Assembly: GCF_007860135.1 (NCBI RefSeq)
Contig: NZ_SJPV01000005.1
Span: 287,376-351,375, forward strand
DNA: 64,000 nt
Direction: 5' to 3'
DNA from: Novipirellula artificiosorum
GTDB lineage: Bacteria > Planctomycetota > Planctomycetia > Pirellulales > Pirellulaceae
Each line of letters opens with the position of its first letter. The stretch's first letter is position 1. The notes below the pieces were generated by a model. That model searched no databases and was not told where the DNA came from. It saw only the letters and a list, made by a program, of their open reading frames with translations. The position numbers and the translations under genes were made by a program. Positions 8,927 to 18,322 of the stretch are shown piece after piece.

Positions 8927-10402
8927 ATGCGATCCTCCTCATCCGCCGAGACACACCCGCGAAGTCGCAAGCGTCTGTTTCGCATTTTCGCGATCTTGGT
9001 CGGGGTGCTGCCGCTGCTGCTGATCGAGCTCAGTTTGCGGCTCGCTTACCCGAAATCGGCGGAGCCGATTCAAGATGCCGTCGACAACGATCCGCTTGTG
9101 GACCTCCATCAATTGCGTCCGCTGTTCGAAGTCGACGCGACGGGTCAGCGGATGAGCATCCCGAAAGAGCGCTACAACTTTTTTCAGCCCGCGTCGTTTG
9201 CATTGCAAAAAACAGGAAAACGCCTGTTTGTTGTAGGAGGCTCGACCGTTCAGGGTCGCCCCTACGCGACGGAAACGTCGTTTGCAAAGTTCTTGGAGTT
9301 GCAGCTCCGTGTGGTCGACCCCGATCCACCGTGGGAGGTCATCAATTGTGGTGGCGTTTCTTACGCCAGTTATCGGGTGGCTGCCATCGTCAAGGAAGTG
9401 CTGAATTACCAACCGGATGGCATCATCGTTTATACCGGGCACAACGAGTTCCTAGAAGATCGGACCTACGCCCCCCAGCGCCGCGTTCCCCGCTGGGCCG
9501 CACGCCTGCTCGCGTCGGCGAGTCACCTTCGATCGGTCGAACTCGCGTCACAGTGGATCCACCAAGACGCTGACCCGACATCTCAGCCAACACAATTGGC
9601 TGCGGAGGTGCAGGCCCGTCTCGACAAACACAACGGACTCGATGCCTATCACCGCGATCCGGCATGGCATCAACAGGTCGTGGACCATTTTGAGCTTTCG
9701 CTACAAAGAATGATCGTGGCTTGCCAAGCCGCAAACGTGCCACTTCTGTTCTGTGTTCCCGCCTCGGATGTCGTAAAAACGCCACCGTTTAAGGTCGCAT
9801 TTCCTGGCTCCCTCACGGAAGACCAAAGGTCGGAGCAGGCAGCGCTCTGGAAAAAGGCATGTGACACGGTCCGCCCCATCGACCAACGACTCGCCGCCTG
9901 TCGCTCGCTTTTGCAGCTTGACCCGGATCATGCCGGTGCCGCCTACATGCTTGGCATCGATGCGCGATCGCACGGGCAAGCCGACGAGGCTGCAACTTGG
10001 TTGCTACAGGCTCGAGACCATGACGTTTGTCCGCTGCGTGCCACCTCCGCAATGGAACAGATCGTTCGACAGCTAGTCGGCGTTCCGAACGTGTCGCTAC
10101 TCGATACGCCGGAATTATTGGCCGAACCCAGGACGACTCGCTATGCTGATCCCAAGTGGTTTGTCGACCATGTTCATCCGACGGTGGAGGGACACCAACG
10201 AATCGCAGACGAATTGTTTCGCTTGCTCGCGGCCTTGCGGTGGGTCGAAATGGACGACGATTCGTTGGATTCGACGAAGCAAGATCGTGATCAAGCGATC
10301 ATCGACCACCTTGGCACCCTGAACGAAAGCTATTTTCACCGTGGCCGCCAACGGCTCAAGGGGCTACAACAATGGGCAGCGGGTCGAGCCCTACTTGACT
10401 AG
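8927..10402 (+). CDS. membrane-anchored SGNH/GDSL-type hydrolase
   Basis: The 491-residue protein has an N-terminal membrane anchor (residues 17-38, FRIFAILVGVLPLLLIELSL). It is followed by an SGNH hydrolase fold: block I GGSTVQG with the likely nucleophile Ser106, block II GGVSYASY, block III GHNEF with Asn173, and block V DHVHPTVEGH with Asp414 and His417. A helical segment like one TPR (LDPDHAGAAYMLGIDARSHG, about residues 330-350) interrupts the fold. Such enzymes de-esterify glycans, lipids or peptidoglycan; the substrate is unknown. It starts five bases after the PQQ-propeller gene and overlaps the convergent decarboxylase beta gene by 12 bases. Confidence 0.85.
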   Translation: MRSSSSAETHPRSRKRLFRIFAILVGVLPLLLIELSLRLAYPKSAEPIQDAVDNDPLVDLHQLRPLFEVDATGQRMSIPKERYNFFQPASFALQKTGKRLFVVGGSTVQGRPYATETSFAKFLELQLRVVDPDPPWEVINCGGVSYASYRVAAIVKEVLNYQPDGIIVYTGHNEFLEDRTYAPQRRVPRWAARLLASASHLRSVELASQWIHQDADPTSQPTQLAAEVQARLDKHNGLDAYHRDPAWHQQVVDHFELSLQRMIVACQAANVPLLFCVPASDVVKTPPFKVAFPGSLTEDQRSEQAALWKKACDTVRPIDQRLAACRSLLQLDPDHAGAAYMLGIDARSHGQADEAATWLLQARDHDVCPLRATSAMEQIVRQLVGVPNVSLLDTPELLAEPRTTRYADPKWFVDHVHPTVEGHQRIADELFRLLAALRWVEMDDDSLDSTKQDRDQAIIDHLGTLNESYFHRGRQRLKGLQQWAAGRALLD

Positions 10403-11539
10403 TTGTGACCACAAGACCCCAGCAGCAATTGCCGATCCGATCACGCCGGCGACATTGGGCGCCATCGCGTGCATCAGCAGGAAGTTCTGTGGGTCCTCTT
10501 TCTGTCCAACCATCTGCACCACTCGCGCTGCATCGGGAACCGCGGAGACACCCGCGGCACCGATCAGTGGATTGATTTTTTCAGTCAAGAACAGGTTCAT
10601 CAATTTTGCAAACAACAAACCACCCGCCGTGGCGACCGAGAACGCTAAGGCTCCAAGACCAAAAATCAAAATCGAGTTGTAGTTGAGGAAATAGGGTGCA
10701 CTGGTGCTGGCACCTACACAGAACCCAAGCAGAATGGTCACGATATCAATCATGCCTGTTCTTGCCGTCACAGCCAAACGTTCGGTCACGGTGCATTCCT
10801 TAAGCAAATTGCCGAAGAACAGCATCCCGATCAGCACAATGGCCCCAGGGGCAAGCAGCGTGCAAACCAAAAAGGCAATGATCGGAAACAGAATCCGTTC
10901 GCGGGTGGAAACCTGCCTCGACGTCTTCATCCGAATCAGTCGCTCTTTTTTCGTCGTCAACAGCTTCATGATCGGTGGCTGAATGACGGGAACGAGTGCC
11001 ATGTACGAGTAAGCGGCGACGGCGATCGCACCAAGCAACTCGGGGGCCAGCTTAGCCGATAAGAAGATCGCAGTTGGACCATCTGCCCCACCAATGATCC
11101 CGATCGCGCCCGCTTCGTTGGGACTAAAACCGAGAGCGATTGCACCCGCAAACGTCCCGAAAACACCAATCTGTGCCGCCGCGCCAAGCAAAATCAGTTT
11201 TGGATTCGACAACATGGTCGAAAAGTCGGTCATCGCCCCGATTCCGAGAAAAATCAGCGGCGGGTAGACCCCTTTGGATACACCAAAGTAAAGGTACTGC
11301 ATCACGCTACCTTCGTCATACACGCTCAACGGCATGCCGGCGACCGCCGGGATGTTGCCCACCACAATCCCGAAACCAATCGGAACCAACAGCAGCGGTT
11401 CGTAATCCTTGGCAATCGCCAAGTAGACGAAAATCAGCCCAATGATAATCATGATCGTGTTTCCAAGTTCGAGATTTGGAAACGCGGTCGTGTTCAGCAG
11501 TTGTTGAAGCTTGTCGAGGAAGTAAGAAGACAGAATCAT
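10391..11539 (-). CDS. mmdB: Na+-translocating decarboxylase beta subunit
   Basis: This 382-residue polytopic membrane protein is the carboxybiotin decarboxylase and sodium channel of a biotin-dependent Na+ pump (OadB/GcdB/MmdB family). Diagnostic stretches are GIGAMTDFSTMLSNPKL and GIIGGADGPTAIFLSAKLAP, whose aspartate is essential for sodium transport in characterised members, plus a C-terminal half with FCVGASTSAPYFLN. The N-terminus has an amphipathic helix before the first membrane span. It is the last gene of a minus-strand set: carboxyltransferase, biotin carrier, OadG-like, beta. It lies 108 bases after the OadG-like gene. The pump couples decarboxylation in the cytoplasm to sodium export. 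Assignment to methylmalonyl-CoA rather than glutaconyl-CoA or oxaloacetate rests on the alpha subunit. Confidence 0.92.
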   Translation of the reverse strand: MILSSYFLDKLQQLLNTTAFPNLELGNTIMIIIGLIFVYLAIAKDYEPLLLVPIGFGIVVGNIPAVAGMPLSVYDEGSVMQYLYFGVSKGVYPPLIFLGIGAMTDFSTMLSNPKLILLGAAAQIGVFGTFAGAIALGFSPNEAGAIGIIGGADGPTAIFLSAKLAPELLGAIAVAAYSYMALVPVIQPPIMKLLTTKKERLIRMKTSRQVSTRERILFPIIAFLVCTLLAPGAIVLIGMLFFGNLLKECTVTERLAVTARTGMIDIVTILLGFCVGASTSAPYFLNYNSILIFGLGALAFSVATAGGLLFAKLMNLFLTEKINPLIGAAGVSAVPDAARVVQMVGQKEDPQNFLLMHAMAPNVAGVIGSAIAAGVLWSQLVK

Positions 11540-11647
11540 CAGCGAGACATCCTTTGACGTCTTGTCGGTTCAAGGGAAAGACGTCAATTCATATGGTTTC
11601 ATGACACTAAAAACATCCGCACCAAAGGGGAAATCCCCGGAGCGAAC

Positions 11648-12100
11648 CTAGCGACCTTGTGGTTTCAGCTTATGGGAAGCATGGTGTCGGATCCGTCCCT
11701 GTAACGTCCAAGCCAACTCGGCTGCGGTCAATTGTCGGGTCCGAACAATACGATGGGGTTGGTCCATCACTTGAGCAACTGCGGCGGCAATCACGACCGC
11801 GATTTCCTCCGAAACTCCCCCAACATCCGCCACCGCCTTGGCGGCTTTCGCTTCCTTCTTTTTGGGCTTTGGTTTCGGCTTCGCGGCTCCGTGATGCGGA
11901 GTTGCAGGCATGAACTTGTCGAGCAAGACCATCGCGCGAGGCAACATGCTGACACAAAAAATCAGAATCAACAGCGCGCTAAACACAACAAACATCCCCA
12001 TGATGGCCAGCGGCAGCCCTGTTTCTTCAAACAAAGCCTCGGTATTGATCGTGAAGAGTGGCACGACAGCGGTCTGTAGCGAAAGCAACATCGGAATCAA
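11648..12100 (-). CDS. mmdD: OadG-like small membrane subunit of Na+-pumping decarboxylase
   Basis: The 150-residue protein has one strong transmembrane helix near residues 30-55 (LAIMGMFVVFSALLILIFCV). A lysine/proline-rich linker follows (AAKPKPKPKKKEAKAAK), then a short helical tail with VSEEIAVVIAAAVAQVM. This is the layout of OadG/MmdD delta or gamma subunits, which hold the complex together and link carboxyltransferase to the beta subunit. The C-terminal end (TWTLQGRIRHH-like, seen here as AWTLQGRIRHHASHKLKPQGR) is longer than in the shortest homologues. It lies between the biotin carrier (47 bases upstream) and the beta subunit, as expected for the operon. Confidence 0.85.
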   Translation of the reverse strand: MIPMLLSLQTAVVPLFTINTEALFEETGLPLAIMGMFVVFSALLILIFCVSMLPRAMVLLDKFMPATPHHGAAKPKPKPKKKEAKAAKAVADVGGVSEEIAVVIAAAVAQVMDQPHRIVRTRQLTAAELAWTLQGRIRHHASHKLKPQGR

Positions 12101-12147
12101 TATTCTGTGTGGATCGAATCAGTTTCTGATTAACCGGAGGTCTCGGT

Positions 12148-12537
12148 TTACTCAAGTTCAACGAGCACTTGTCCGTCTTGGACCGATTCGCCAACGGCGA
12201 CAAGCAGACTCTTCACCGTGGCAGCGGCAGGTGCAATGATCTGGTTTTCCATCTTCATCGCTTCGAGCACCAACAGCAGTTGACCATCCTCAACACTTTC
12301 GCCTTCTTCGACGTCGATGGACAAAATCACGCCCGCCATGGGGCTGGTGATCGAACCGCGAGAAAGCGTTTGTTTCGGTGCGGTAGGGGCTGCTTTGACC
12401 GCTGCGGGCGGAGGAGCCGAGGAGGGCGCCGGGCCAGCGGGACGGTTGGTCCAGGGTTGCGGAGACGATTCCGATTCGAGTGTTTCCACGGTCACGTCGT
12501 AGGCTTTATCGCCAATCGTGATTCTCAGCTTTTTCAT
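12148..12537 (-). CDS. mmdC: biotin carrier protein of Na+-pumping acyl-CoA decarboxylase
   Basis: The 129-residue protein ends in a biotinyl domain with the biotinylation motif EAMKMENQI, in which the lysine of MKM carries biotin. Upstream is a short Ala/Pro-rich flexible linker (PAPSSAPPPAAVKAAPTAPK), and before that a small beta unit (MKKLRITIGDKAYDVTVETL) typical of glutaconyl- and methylmalonyl-CoA decarboxylase gamma subunits. The carrier shuttles CO2 from the carboxyltransferase to the membrane beta subunit. It lies 123 bases after the carboxyltransferase gene and 47 before the OadG-like gene. A free acetyl-CoA carboxylase carrier is less likely, as no biotin carboxylase is nearby. Confidence 0.92.
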   Translation of the reverse strand: MKKLRITIGDKAYDVTVETLESESSPQPWTNRPAGPAPSSAPPPAAVKAAPTAPKQTLSRGSITSPMAGVILSIDVEEGESVEDGQLLLVLEAMKMENQIIAPAAATVKSLLVAVGESVQDGQVLVELE

Positions 12538-12660
12538 TCTTAAACTCTTTCAAGGAAATCAACGTGAAGGATGGACCGAGCGGGCGGGAATCGCTGCTCA
12601 GAATAAGGTGCGGGGAAGGCTTTGCAGCAAGCCAAAACCTTGCGACGCTGGCGAGCGGGA

Positions 12661-14214
12661 TTACAGAGGAATCAATCCATGTTTTTTCGGTGGACGTGTT
12701 TCGCTCTTCCTCAGCGTGTTTCGCAGTGCCAGTGACACGGCACCCCGCGTCGCGGCGGGGCTGATCACGTCGGTGATCATACCACGCGAAGCCGCCATGT
12801 AGGGCGACGCAAAGCGAGCATGGTATTCGTCGGTCAATTCCTTGCGTTTCGCATCAGGATCTTCCGCACCGCTGATCTCACGACGATACAAAATATTGAC
12901 CGCCCCATTGGCACCCATGACCGCGATTTCAGCGGTGGGCCATGCCAACACGACATCGGCACCCAGGTCGCGACTGCACATCGCCAAATACGATCCCCCG
13001 TAAGCCTTGCGAGTGATCACCGTAATCTTGGGCACCGTCGCCGCCGAGTAAGCGAACAACATTTTCGCACCGTGGCGAATGATGCCACCCTGTTCTTGTT
13101 GGACACCCGGCAAAAAGCCTGGAACATCAACGAGCGTCAACAAAGGAATATTGAAAGCATTGCAGAAGCGAATAAAACGAGCGGCTTTGTCCGACGCATC
13201 AATGTCGATCGTTCCGGCCTTGACCTTGGGTTGGTTTGCAACAACACCCACCACAATCCCGTCAACACGAGCAAACGCGACGATCATGTTCTGGGCAAAC
13301 TGCTGATGAACTTCCAAGAAAACACCACCATCGACCACTCGCCGAATCACATCGTACATGTCCATCGAGCCTTTGGAATCGGCTGGCACGATCTCGTTCA
13401 TCGATTCGTCCAACTCCAAACTGATCGTCGGCGTCGGCGCGTGAGGTGGATCCTCGACATTGTTTGACGGCAGGTAGCTGAGCAAGTCGCGAACCAAATC
13501 AAGCGCGTGATCGTCGTTCTCGGCAACAAAGTGAACGTTACCACTAATGCTGGCGTTTGCAGCCGCGCTACCGATCTCTTCCATGGTCGTATCAACGCCC
13601 GTGGCCGCCTTGATCACCTGCGGGCCACAAATGAACATGTTCGCGTTTTCGCGAGTCATGATCAAAAAGTCCATCAACGCCGGGGAATACGCTGCCCCAC
13701 CAGCACAGTTCCCTGCAATCACGGCGATTTGAGGCACGCAGCCTGAAAGCACCACGTTGCGATAGAACACCTGACCGTAACCCGACAGAGCATCAACGCC
13801 TTCCTGGATGCGAGCCCCGCCGGAATCGTTGATCGCGACGAAAGGCAATCCACAATGGCTGGCGTAGTCCATCAAATCGCAAATTTTCTTTGCATGACGC
13901 TGACCTAGCGCACCGCCTCCCACCGAAGTGTCTTGACTGAACGACGCGACCGGACGGCCATCCAACTGTCCGATACCGGTGACGACTCCGTCACACGGCA
14001 AGACCTTTTTTTCCATTCCAAAGTCGTGACACCCATGCTCCACATGCATGCCCCATTCCTGGAACGTGGCGTGATCGAACAGCGTGTCGAGCCGTTCCCG
14101 AGCGGTCATCTTGCCTTTGGCATGCTGTTTATCCACTCGCTCTTGCCCACCGAAAAAGGAGGCTTGTTTGCGGCGCTTTTCGAGGTCGTCTAAGAGTTCT
14201 TGCTTAATGGTCAT
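12661..14214 (-). CDS. mmdA: acyl-CoA carboxyltransferase, methylmalonyl-CoA decarboxylase alpha / propionyl-CoA carboxylase beta type
   Basis: The 517-residue protein has the paired crotonase-like halves of the carboxyltransferase family. The N-terminal half includes KMTARERLDTLFD and NDSGGARIQEGVDAL; the C-terminal half includes VDVPGFLPGVQQEQGGIIRHGAK and AYGGSYLAMCSRDLGAD. The glycine-rich acyl-CoA and biotin oxyanion sites are intact, and the C-terminus KKHGLIPL is the classic PCC-beta/MmdA ending. In this context the enzyme moves CO2 from methylmalonyl-CoA to the biotin carrier for Na+ pumping. A propionyl-CoA carboxylase would need a biotin carboxylase subunit, and none lies here. It heads the operon and is divergent from the CoA-transferase gene across 676 bases. 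Confidence 0.9.
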   Translation of the reverse strand: MTIKQELLDDLEKRRKQASFFGGQERVDKQHAKGKMTARERLDTLFDHATFQEWGMHVEHGCHDFGMEKKVLPCDGVVTGIGQLDGRPVASFSQDTSVGGGALGQRHAKKICDLMDYASHCGLPFVAINDSGGARIQEGVDALSGYGQVFYRNVVLSGCVPQIAVIAGNCAGGAAYSPALMDFLIMTRENANMFICGPQVIKAATGVDTTMEEIGSAAANASISGNVHFVAENDDHALDLVRDLLSYLPSNNVEDPPHAPTPTISLELDESMNEIVPADSKGSMDMYDVIRRVVDGGVFLEVHQQFAQNMIVAFARVDGIVVGVVANQPKVKAGTIDIDASDKAARFIRFCNAFNIPLLTLVDVPGFLPGVQQEQGGIIRHGAKMLFAYSAATVPKITVITRKAYGGSYLAMCSRDLGADVVLAWPTAEIAVMGANGAVNILYRREISGAEDPDAKRKELTDEYHARFASPYMAASRGMITDVISPAATRGAVSLALRNTLRKSETRPPKKHGLIPL

Positions 14215-14890
14215 TTTGATGATTTGACGTTTGGGTTGACTGCCCAGAAGGGGACGCGGAAACGGTCCTTGAGGCTAGCAGTTCTGAGAGTAGGCGTTGT
14301 CTCGCTCGGGTTCAATAGGGGCAGATCGGCGCCGAAGGGGAGCCCGGACAGGAGTCGCCCTGGCGAGGCCAATGTGCCTCGAATCAGCACGCTCGGCTGA
14401 TTACAATACTTCAAGAAGTTCTTGTGTATAGTGGCCGGTTCCCTTCGTTTCGGCATCTGAGAACGGAAATCTTAATGAATGCATGACACCGGAATCTCGG
14501 CGAGATAGGGCCTCTCCGTACGCGTGGACCGCCACCAACCGCCGACGAGGATCGGCATTCTTGCCTCGCGGCCACTTCCTGGAAACTTTAACGCCACTAA
14601 CGCCGTGAACCCGGCATTTTCGATCGCCAGCGTCGACCGATCTCGCCTCTCGATCAACGGGCTTTGGGGATCAAGGCTGCGTCAATAATACGCACATCGA
14701 AAATTCATAATTGCACGTTTGGTATCGATGGAGTGCCGAGCATACTCTCGGGCAAAGATCCTTTTCTTGCCGCGACGATAACCCGAGTGGGTTGAGACTC
14801 CTTCATCTATCGAAAAACACGGATTAGAATCCAATCGGCTTTCCGACCTAACGACTTACCGCCCCAGTTCATATCTAAGGAATAACAGTG
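14215..14890. promoter_or_regulatory. 676-base divergent control region between mmdA and the CoA-transferase
   Basis: No convincing gene lies in this interval. Both flanking transcription units start here and should have their promoters in it. A short palindrome CAAGAA-G-TTCTTG occupies 14412-14424 on the mmdA side. On the other side, AAGGA around 14877 makes a ribosome site for the ATG at 14891. The length is unusual for this window and could hold a leader or operator, but I can name no riboswitch. Confidence 0.4.
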
Positions 14891-16375
14891 ATGTCTAGCA
14901 ACGCTTTCCCCCGGTTAACCGCCGAGGAAGCTGCCGAGTTGATCAACCACAATGACTTTGTAGCGATGAGTGGCTTTACGGCAGCGGGGGCCGCAAAAGC
15001 GGTTCCTCGCGCCATTGCGAAACGTGCTACGGCGCTACACGAACAAGGCAAGCCATTCCAAATCCGCGTGATCACAGGTGCCTCCACGGGCGAGAGCCTG
15101 GATGATCGCTTGGCAGAAGCGGATGCAGTTAGCTGGCGAGCTCCTTATCAATCATCCAAATCGATGCGTCAGAGAATCAATGCAGGCAAGGTTGCGTTCG
15201 TTGACATGCACTTGTCGCACGTTCCGCAATCCGTGCTGTTTGGTTTCTTTGGCAAGGTCAATGTCGCGGTGATCGAAGCGTCTGAAATCACAAAGGATGG
15301 CAAAGTCTATTTGACCACATCGATCGGTGCATCACCTACGTTTCTCAAGACAGCCGACAAGGTCATCATTGAATTGAACAAGCGGCCGTCGCGACGAATC
15401 AGCGACATGGCGGATATTGTTATCCCTGAACCTCCGCCGCATCGACCTGCACTCAGCCTGCAACATCCCCTGCAACGAATCGGTAAAACCTACGCACAAG
15501 TCGATCCCAGCAAAGTGCTGGGGATCGTGGAAACCGATGAACCCGATGAGCTCGGCGGGTTTGCGGATCCCGATGAAATGAGTGTGGCGATCGCAAGCCA
15601 CGTGGTCAGCTTCCTTAGCAAGGAGTTGGCCGAAGGACGCATCCCACCGGAATTCTTACCGCTGCAGAGCGGCGTTGGTAACGTTGCCAACGCGGTCACC
15701 AAGAGCATGGGGGACAGCCCTGACATCCCCGACTTCCTGATGTACACCGAAGTGTTGCAATCCGCAGCCTTCGATCTTTTGCGCAGCGGCCGACTTCGTG
15801 GTGCAAGCACTTGCGCACTGACGCTGATGCCAGAGCAAATGATCGAGTTGGCCGACAACATGAACTACTTTGCCAACCGCATGATTTTGCGCCCGCAAGA
15901 AATCTCGAACAATCCCGCCGCGGTGCGTCAGTTGGGCGTGATCGCGCTGAATACGGCACTCGAAGCGGACATCTATGGGCATGCCAACTCCACGCACGTT
16001 TCCGGAAGCGCGATCATGAATGGGATTGGCGGCAGCGGTGACTTCGCTCGCAACGCCTATCTGTCCGTGTTCTTCTGCCCCTCGATCGCCAAGGGCGGAA
16101 AGATCTCGACGATCGTCCCCATGTGCACTCATGTGGATCACAATGAGCATAGCGTGCAAGTGATCGTGACCGAACAAGGCCTCGCTGACCTGCGCGGCCT
16201 GGCGCCCGAAGCCCGTGCTGAGCGGATCATCGAATGTTGTGCCCACCCCGATTACCGTCCATACTTACGACAGTACGTGAAGGATTCCAAATCGAGTCAT
16301 ATCCGACACGACTTGGAGCATTGCTTTGACCTGCATAAATGCCTTGCCGAAACGGGTTCGATGCTACCCTCGTAG
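14891..16375 (+). CDS. acetyl-CoA hydrolase/transferase family, succinate:acyl-CoA CoA-transferase
   Basis: The 494-residue protein (start ATG 14891, preferred over the GTG just upstream because of AAGGA nine bases before it) belongs to the Cat1/ScpC/AarC family. The nucleophilic glutamate that forms the glutamyl-CoA thioester is in MYTEVLQ (Glu287). Other family blocks are YQSSKSMRQRIN, MHLSHVPQ, GVGNVANAV and NGIGGSGDFARNAYLS. Members swap CoA between succinate and acetate or propionate. Placed opposite a methylmalonyl-CoA decarboxylase, the likely role is recycling CoA from propionyl-CoA to succinate, which is an inference. The substrate pair could equally be acetyl-CoA and succinate in an overflow or modified TCA cycle. 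Confidence 0.9.
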   Translation: MSSNAFPRLTAEEAAELINHNDFVAMSGFTAAGAAKAVPRAIAKRATALHEQGKPFQIRVITGASTGESLDDRLAEADAVSWRAPYQSSKSMRQRINAGKVAFVDMHLSHVPQSVLFGFFGKVNVAVIEASEITKDGKVYLTTSIGASPTFLKTADKVIIELNKRPSRRISDMADIVIPEPPPHRPALSLQHPLQRIGKTYAQVDPSKVLGIVETDEPDELGGFADPDEMSVAIASHVVSFLSKELAEGRIPPEFLPLQSGVGNVANAVTKSMGDSPDIPDFLMYTEVLQSAAFDLLRSGRLRGASTCALTLMPEQMIELADNMNYFANRMILRPQEISNNPAAVRQLGVIALNTALEADIYGHANSTHVSGSAIMNGIGGSGDFARNAYLSVFFCPSIAKGGKISTIVPMCTHVDHNEHSVQVIVTEQGLADLRGLAPEARAERIIECCAHPDYRPYLRQYVKDSKSSHIRHDLEHCFDLHKCLAETGSMLPS

Positions 16376-16406
16376 CGTTGGAACCCTCGCCACCCAGGGA
16401 ATTGAA

Positions 16407-17294
16407 ATGAAGTCTTTTCTGATCGCTTTGGCCATCACGCTTGGCGCTGCAGCCAACGCGATGGCTCAAACACCCAAGCAGATCTTGTTTGTCGTCGGTC
16501 CTAGCTCGCACCCCCCAGGATCGCACGAGGTGGCAGCCGGAGCCCGGCTGATGGCTCATTGCGTTGAAAATGCAGAGAATGTTTCTGCGTTGCATGCGAC
16601 CGTGGTGGAAGGATGGCCCAAGGACGAATCGTTGCTCGATTCTGCCGACAGTGTGGTCTTCATCGGTGACACGTTTCCGCCCCAACGATTGCCCGATACC
16701 GAGGCGATTCTTGCCAAGCTCGATCAGATGATGCGCCGCGGGTGTGGCATCGCTTGCATCCACTACGCGACCGGATTGCTCGGTAAGGATGTCGCCGCCG
16801 ATGGCGAGCATCCCCTGTTGCACTGGATGGGTGGCTACTTTGCGAACAACACCTGCCCTCACCACCAAGGCATCGCCAAGATTTTCCAGGCTGCGACGAT
16901 CACTCCCGCAACCCCCACCCATCCCATTTCGCGAGGCTGGTCGGAATTTACGATTCACGACGAACCCTACATCAAAAACTACTTCGGCAAGAACGACAAT
17001 CAACTTGCCGCGAATGTGACCGCCTTAGCCACGTCGATGCTGCCACCCGAAAAGCCTGAACGAGAAATCGTGGCATGGTGCGTCGAGCGTGAACCGGCAA
17101 CGGGCGGTGGACGTGGATTCGCGATTGTGATGCCGCACTTCTACAAGAATTGGAGCGACGAGGACCTTCGCCGTTTGATCCTCAACGCCATCGTCTGGAC
17201 CGCAAACCGAGAAGTGCCACCGATCGGCGTGCGTGGCCAGCTACCGAATTTAGCCACCTTCGAACCGGTCTCGGTCGAAGTTTCCAGCCGCTAA
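16407..17294 (+). CDS. exported ThuA-like protein (trehalose utilisation/type 1 glutamine amidotransferase-like fold)
   Basis: The 295-residue protein starts at the ATG at 16407 with a signal peptide (MKSFLIALAITLGAAANAMA). The mature part begins TPKQILFVVGPSSHPPGSHE, then CGIACIHYATGLLGKD where the amidotransferase-like nucleophile elbow lies, and WWC-like segments such as IVAWCVERE and FAIVMPHFYKNW. ThuA-like proteins are common in exported sugar metabolism of Planctomycetes, but the reaction is unproven for most. It lies 31 bases after the CoA-transferase and 33 before the SMP-30 gene, so the three could be one transcript, although their functions do not obviously match. Confidence 0.85.
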   Translation: MKSFLIALAITLGAAANAMAQTPKQILFVVGPSSHPPGSHEVAAGARLMAHCVENAENVSALHATVVEGWPKDESLLDSADSVVFIGDTFPPQRLPDTEAILAKLDQMMRRGCGIACIHYATGLLGKDVAADGEHPLLHWMGGYFANNTCPHHQGIAKIFQAATITPATPTHPISRGWSEFTIHDEPYIKNYFGKNDNQLAANVTALATSMLPPEKPEREIVAWCVEREPATGGGRGFAIVMPHFYKNWSDEDLRRLILNAIVWTANREVPPIGVRGQLPNLATFEPVSVEVSSR

Positions 17295-17327
17295 GCAGAC
17301 GATTCGATTTCCAAGAAAGGGAAGACC

Positions 17328-18191
17328 ATGAAAGCGGAACTTGTCTACGACGCGAAGGCTGAGTTAGCCGAGGGGCCGATATGGTATGCGAATCGCCTGT
17401 GGTGGGTCAGCATTTTGTCGGGCCAGCTTCATTGCTTGGATGTCTCCACAGGAATCAACCAGACTCGCGTGCTGGGGGATTTCGTCGGGGCCGCAGCACC
17501 GACCCAAGATGGCCGATGGTTGGTGGCACGACGCGACGACATCATCGCGCTCGATTGGAATAGCGGCAAATCGGAGCTTCTCTGCAAACTTGATTTCGGT
17601 CCTCGCAATCTTCGGTTTAACGACGGCAAGTGTGACCCCACAGGCCGATTCTACGTTGGCACCCTGAGTCTCGATGGCGAGGCAAACGCCGGGGCGTTCT
17701 ATCGGGTTGATAGAGACGGCTGCGTCACCGAAGTGCTGTCACGCGTGACCATTTCCAATGGCTTGGCGTGGTCCGCGGATGCAACAAGGCTCTACTACAT
17801 CGACTCACCGACGCAGCGGGTCGATTTGCTTGACGTCGACATTCCCAGCGGCAATGTTTCAAACCGTCGCCCCTTTGTGGAAATCCCATCCGCACAAGGG
17901 ACACCCGATGGGATGGCAATGGACGTCGATGGCAATCTATGGGTGGCGCTATGGGGCGGTCACGCCGTCCACTGCTATGATGGACGATCGGGAATGCAGC
18001 TGCACCGAGTCGAAGTACCGGCCGCGCAAGTCACGTCATGTTGTTTCGGCGGAGCCGACCTGGATAGGCTCTACATCACGACTGCCAAGGAAGGCCTCGA
18101 TCAGGCGGCCATTGAGAAGCACCCCCATAGCGGAAGTCTGTTTCGCTGCGATGTCGGCGTTCGGGGCGTTCCGCCTGACCCCTTTCATTAG
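17328..18191 (+). CDS. SMP-30/gluconolactonase/LRE-like lactonase
   Basis: The 287-residue cytoplasmic protein is a six-bladed propeller of the SMP-30/gluconolactonase family. Metal-site candidates are all visible: the early Glu in LAEGPIWY, Asn in LRFNDGKCDP, Asn in ISNGLAWS and Asp in GTPDGMAMD. Such enzymes open aldonolactones, for example in galactose or gluconate oxidation. The C-terminus VPPDPFH matches the usual family ending, so the gene is complete. A good ribosome site (AAGGGAAG) lies just before the ATG. The stop codon TAG is within the first unit of a 16-base tandem repeat. Confidence 0.9.
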   Translation: MKAELVYDAKAELAEGPIWYANRLWWVSILSGQLHCLDVSTGINQTRVLGDFVGAAAPTQDGRWLVARRDDIIALDWNSGKSELLCKLDFGPRNLRFNDGKCDPTGRFYVGTLSLDGEANAGAFYRVDRDGCVTEVLSRVTISNGLAWSADATRLYYIDSPTQRVDLLDVDIPSGNVSNRRPFVEIPSAQGTPDGMAMDVDGNLWVALWGGHAVHCYDGRSGMQLHRVEVPAAQVTSCCFGGADLDRLYITTAKEGLDQAAIEKHPHSGSLFRCDVGVRGVPPDPFH

Positions 18192-18244
18192 CCCCCCCTT
18201 TCATTAGCCCCCCCTTTCATTAGCCCCCCCTTTCATTAGCCCCC
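18180..18244 (+). repeat. 16-bp tandem repeat (four units) starting at the SMP-30 stop codon
   Basis: The core TTTCATTAG recurs at 18183, 18199, 18215 and 18231, separated by runs of seven C, giving an exact 16-base period. The first unit is coding and includes the last codons and the TAG stop of the upstream gene; the other three are non-coding copies. Slippage of the gene's 3' end is the simplest origin. Confidence 0.95.
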
Positions 18245-18322
18245 GTGTGGTCGCGTCCGCTGTCTTCACTCGAGACCCGGCATGGCTGGATAGCGCCACT
18301 TTGGAGCGGAAACGTTGCAAAG

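Noticed and set aside
8914..9573. 219-codon plus-strand frame overlapping the SGNH gene
   Set aside because: Arg/Ser-rich shadow translation; the 8927 frame carries all SGNH motifs.
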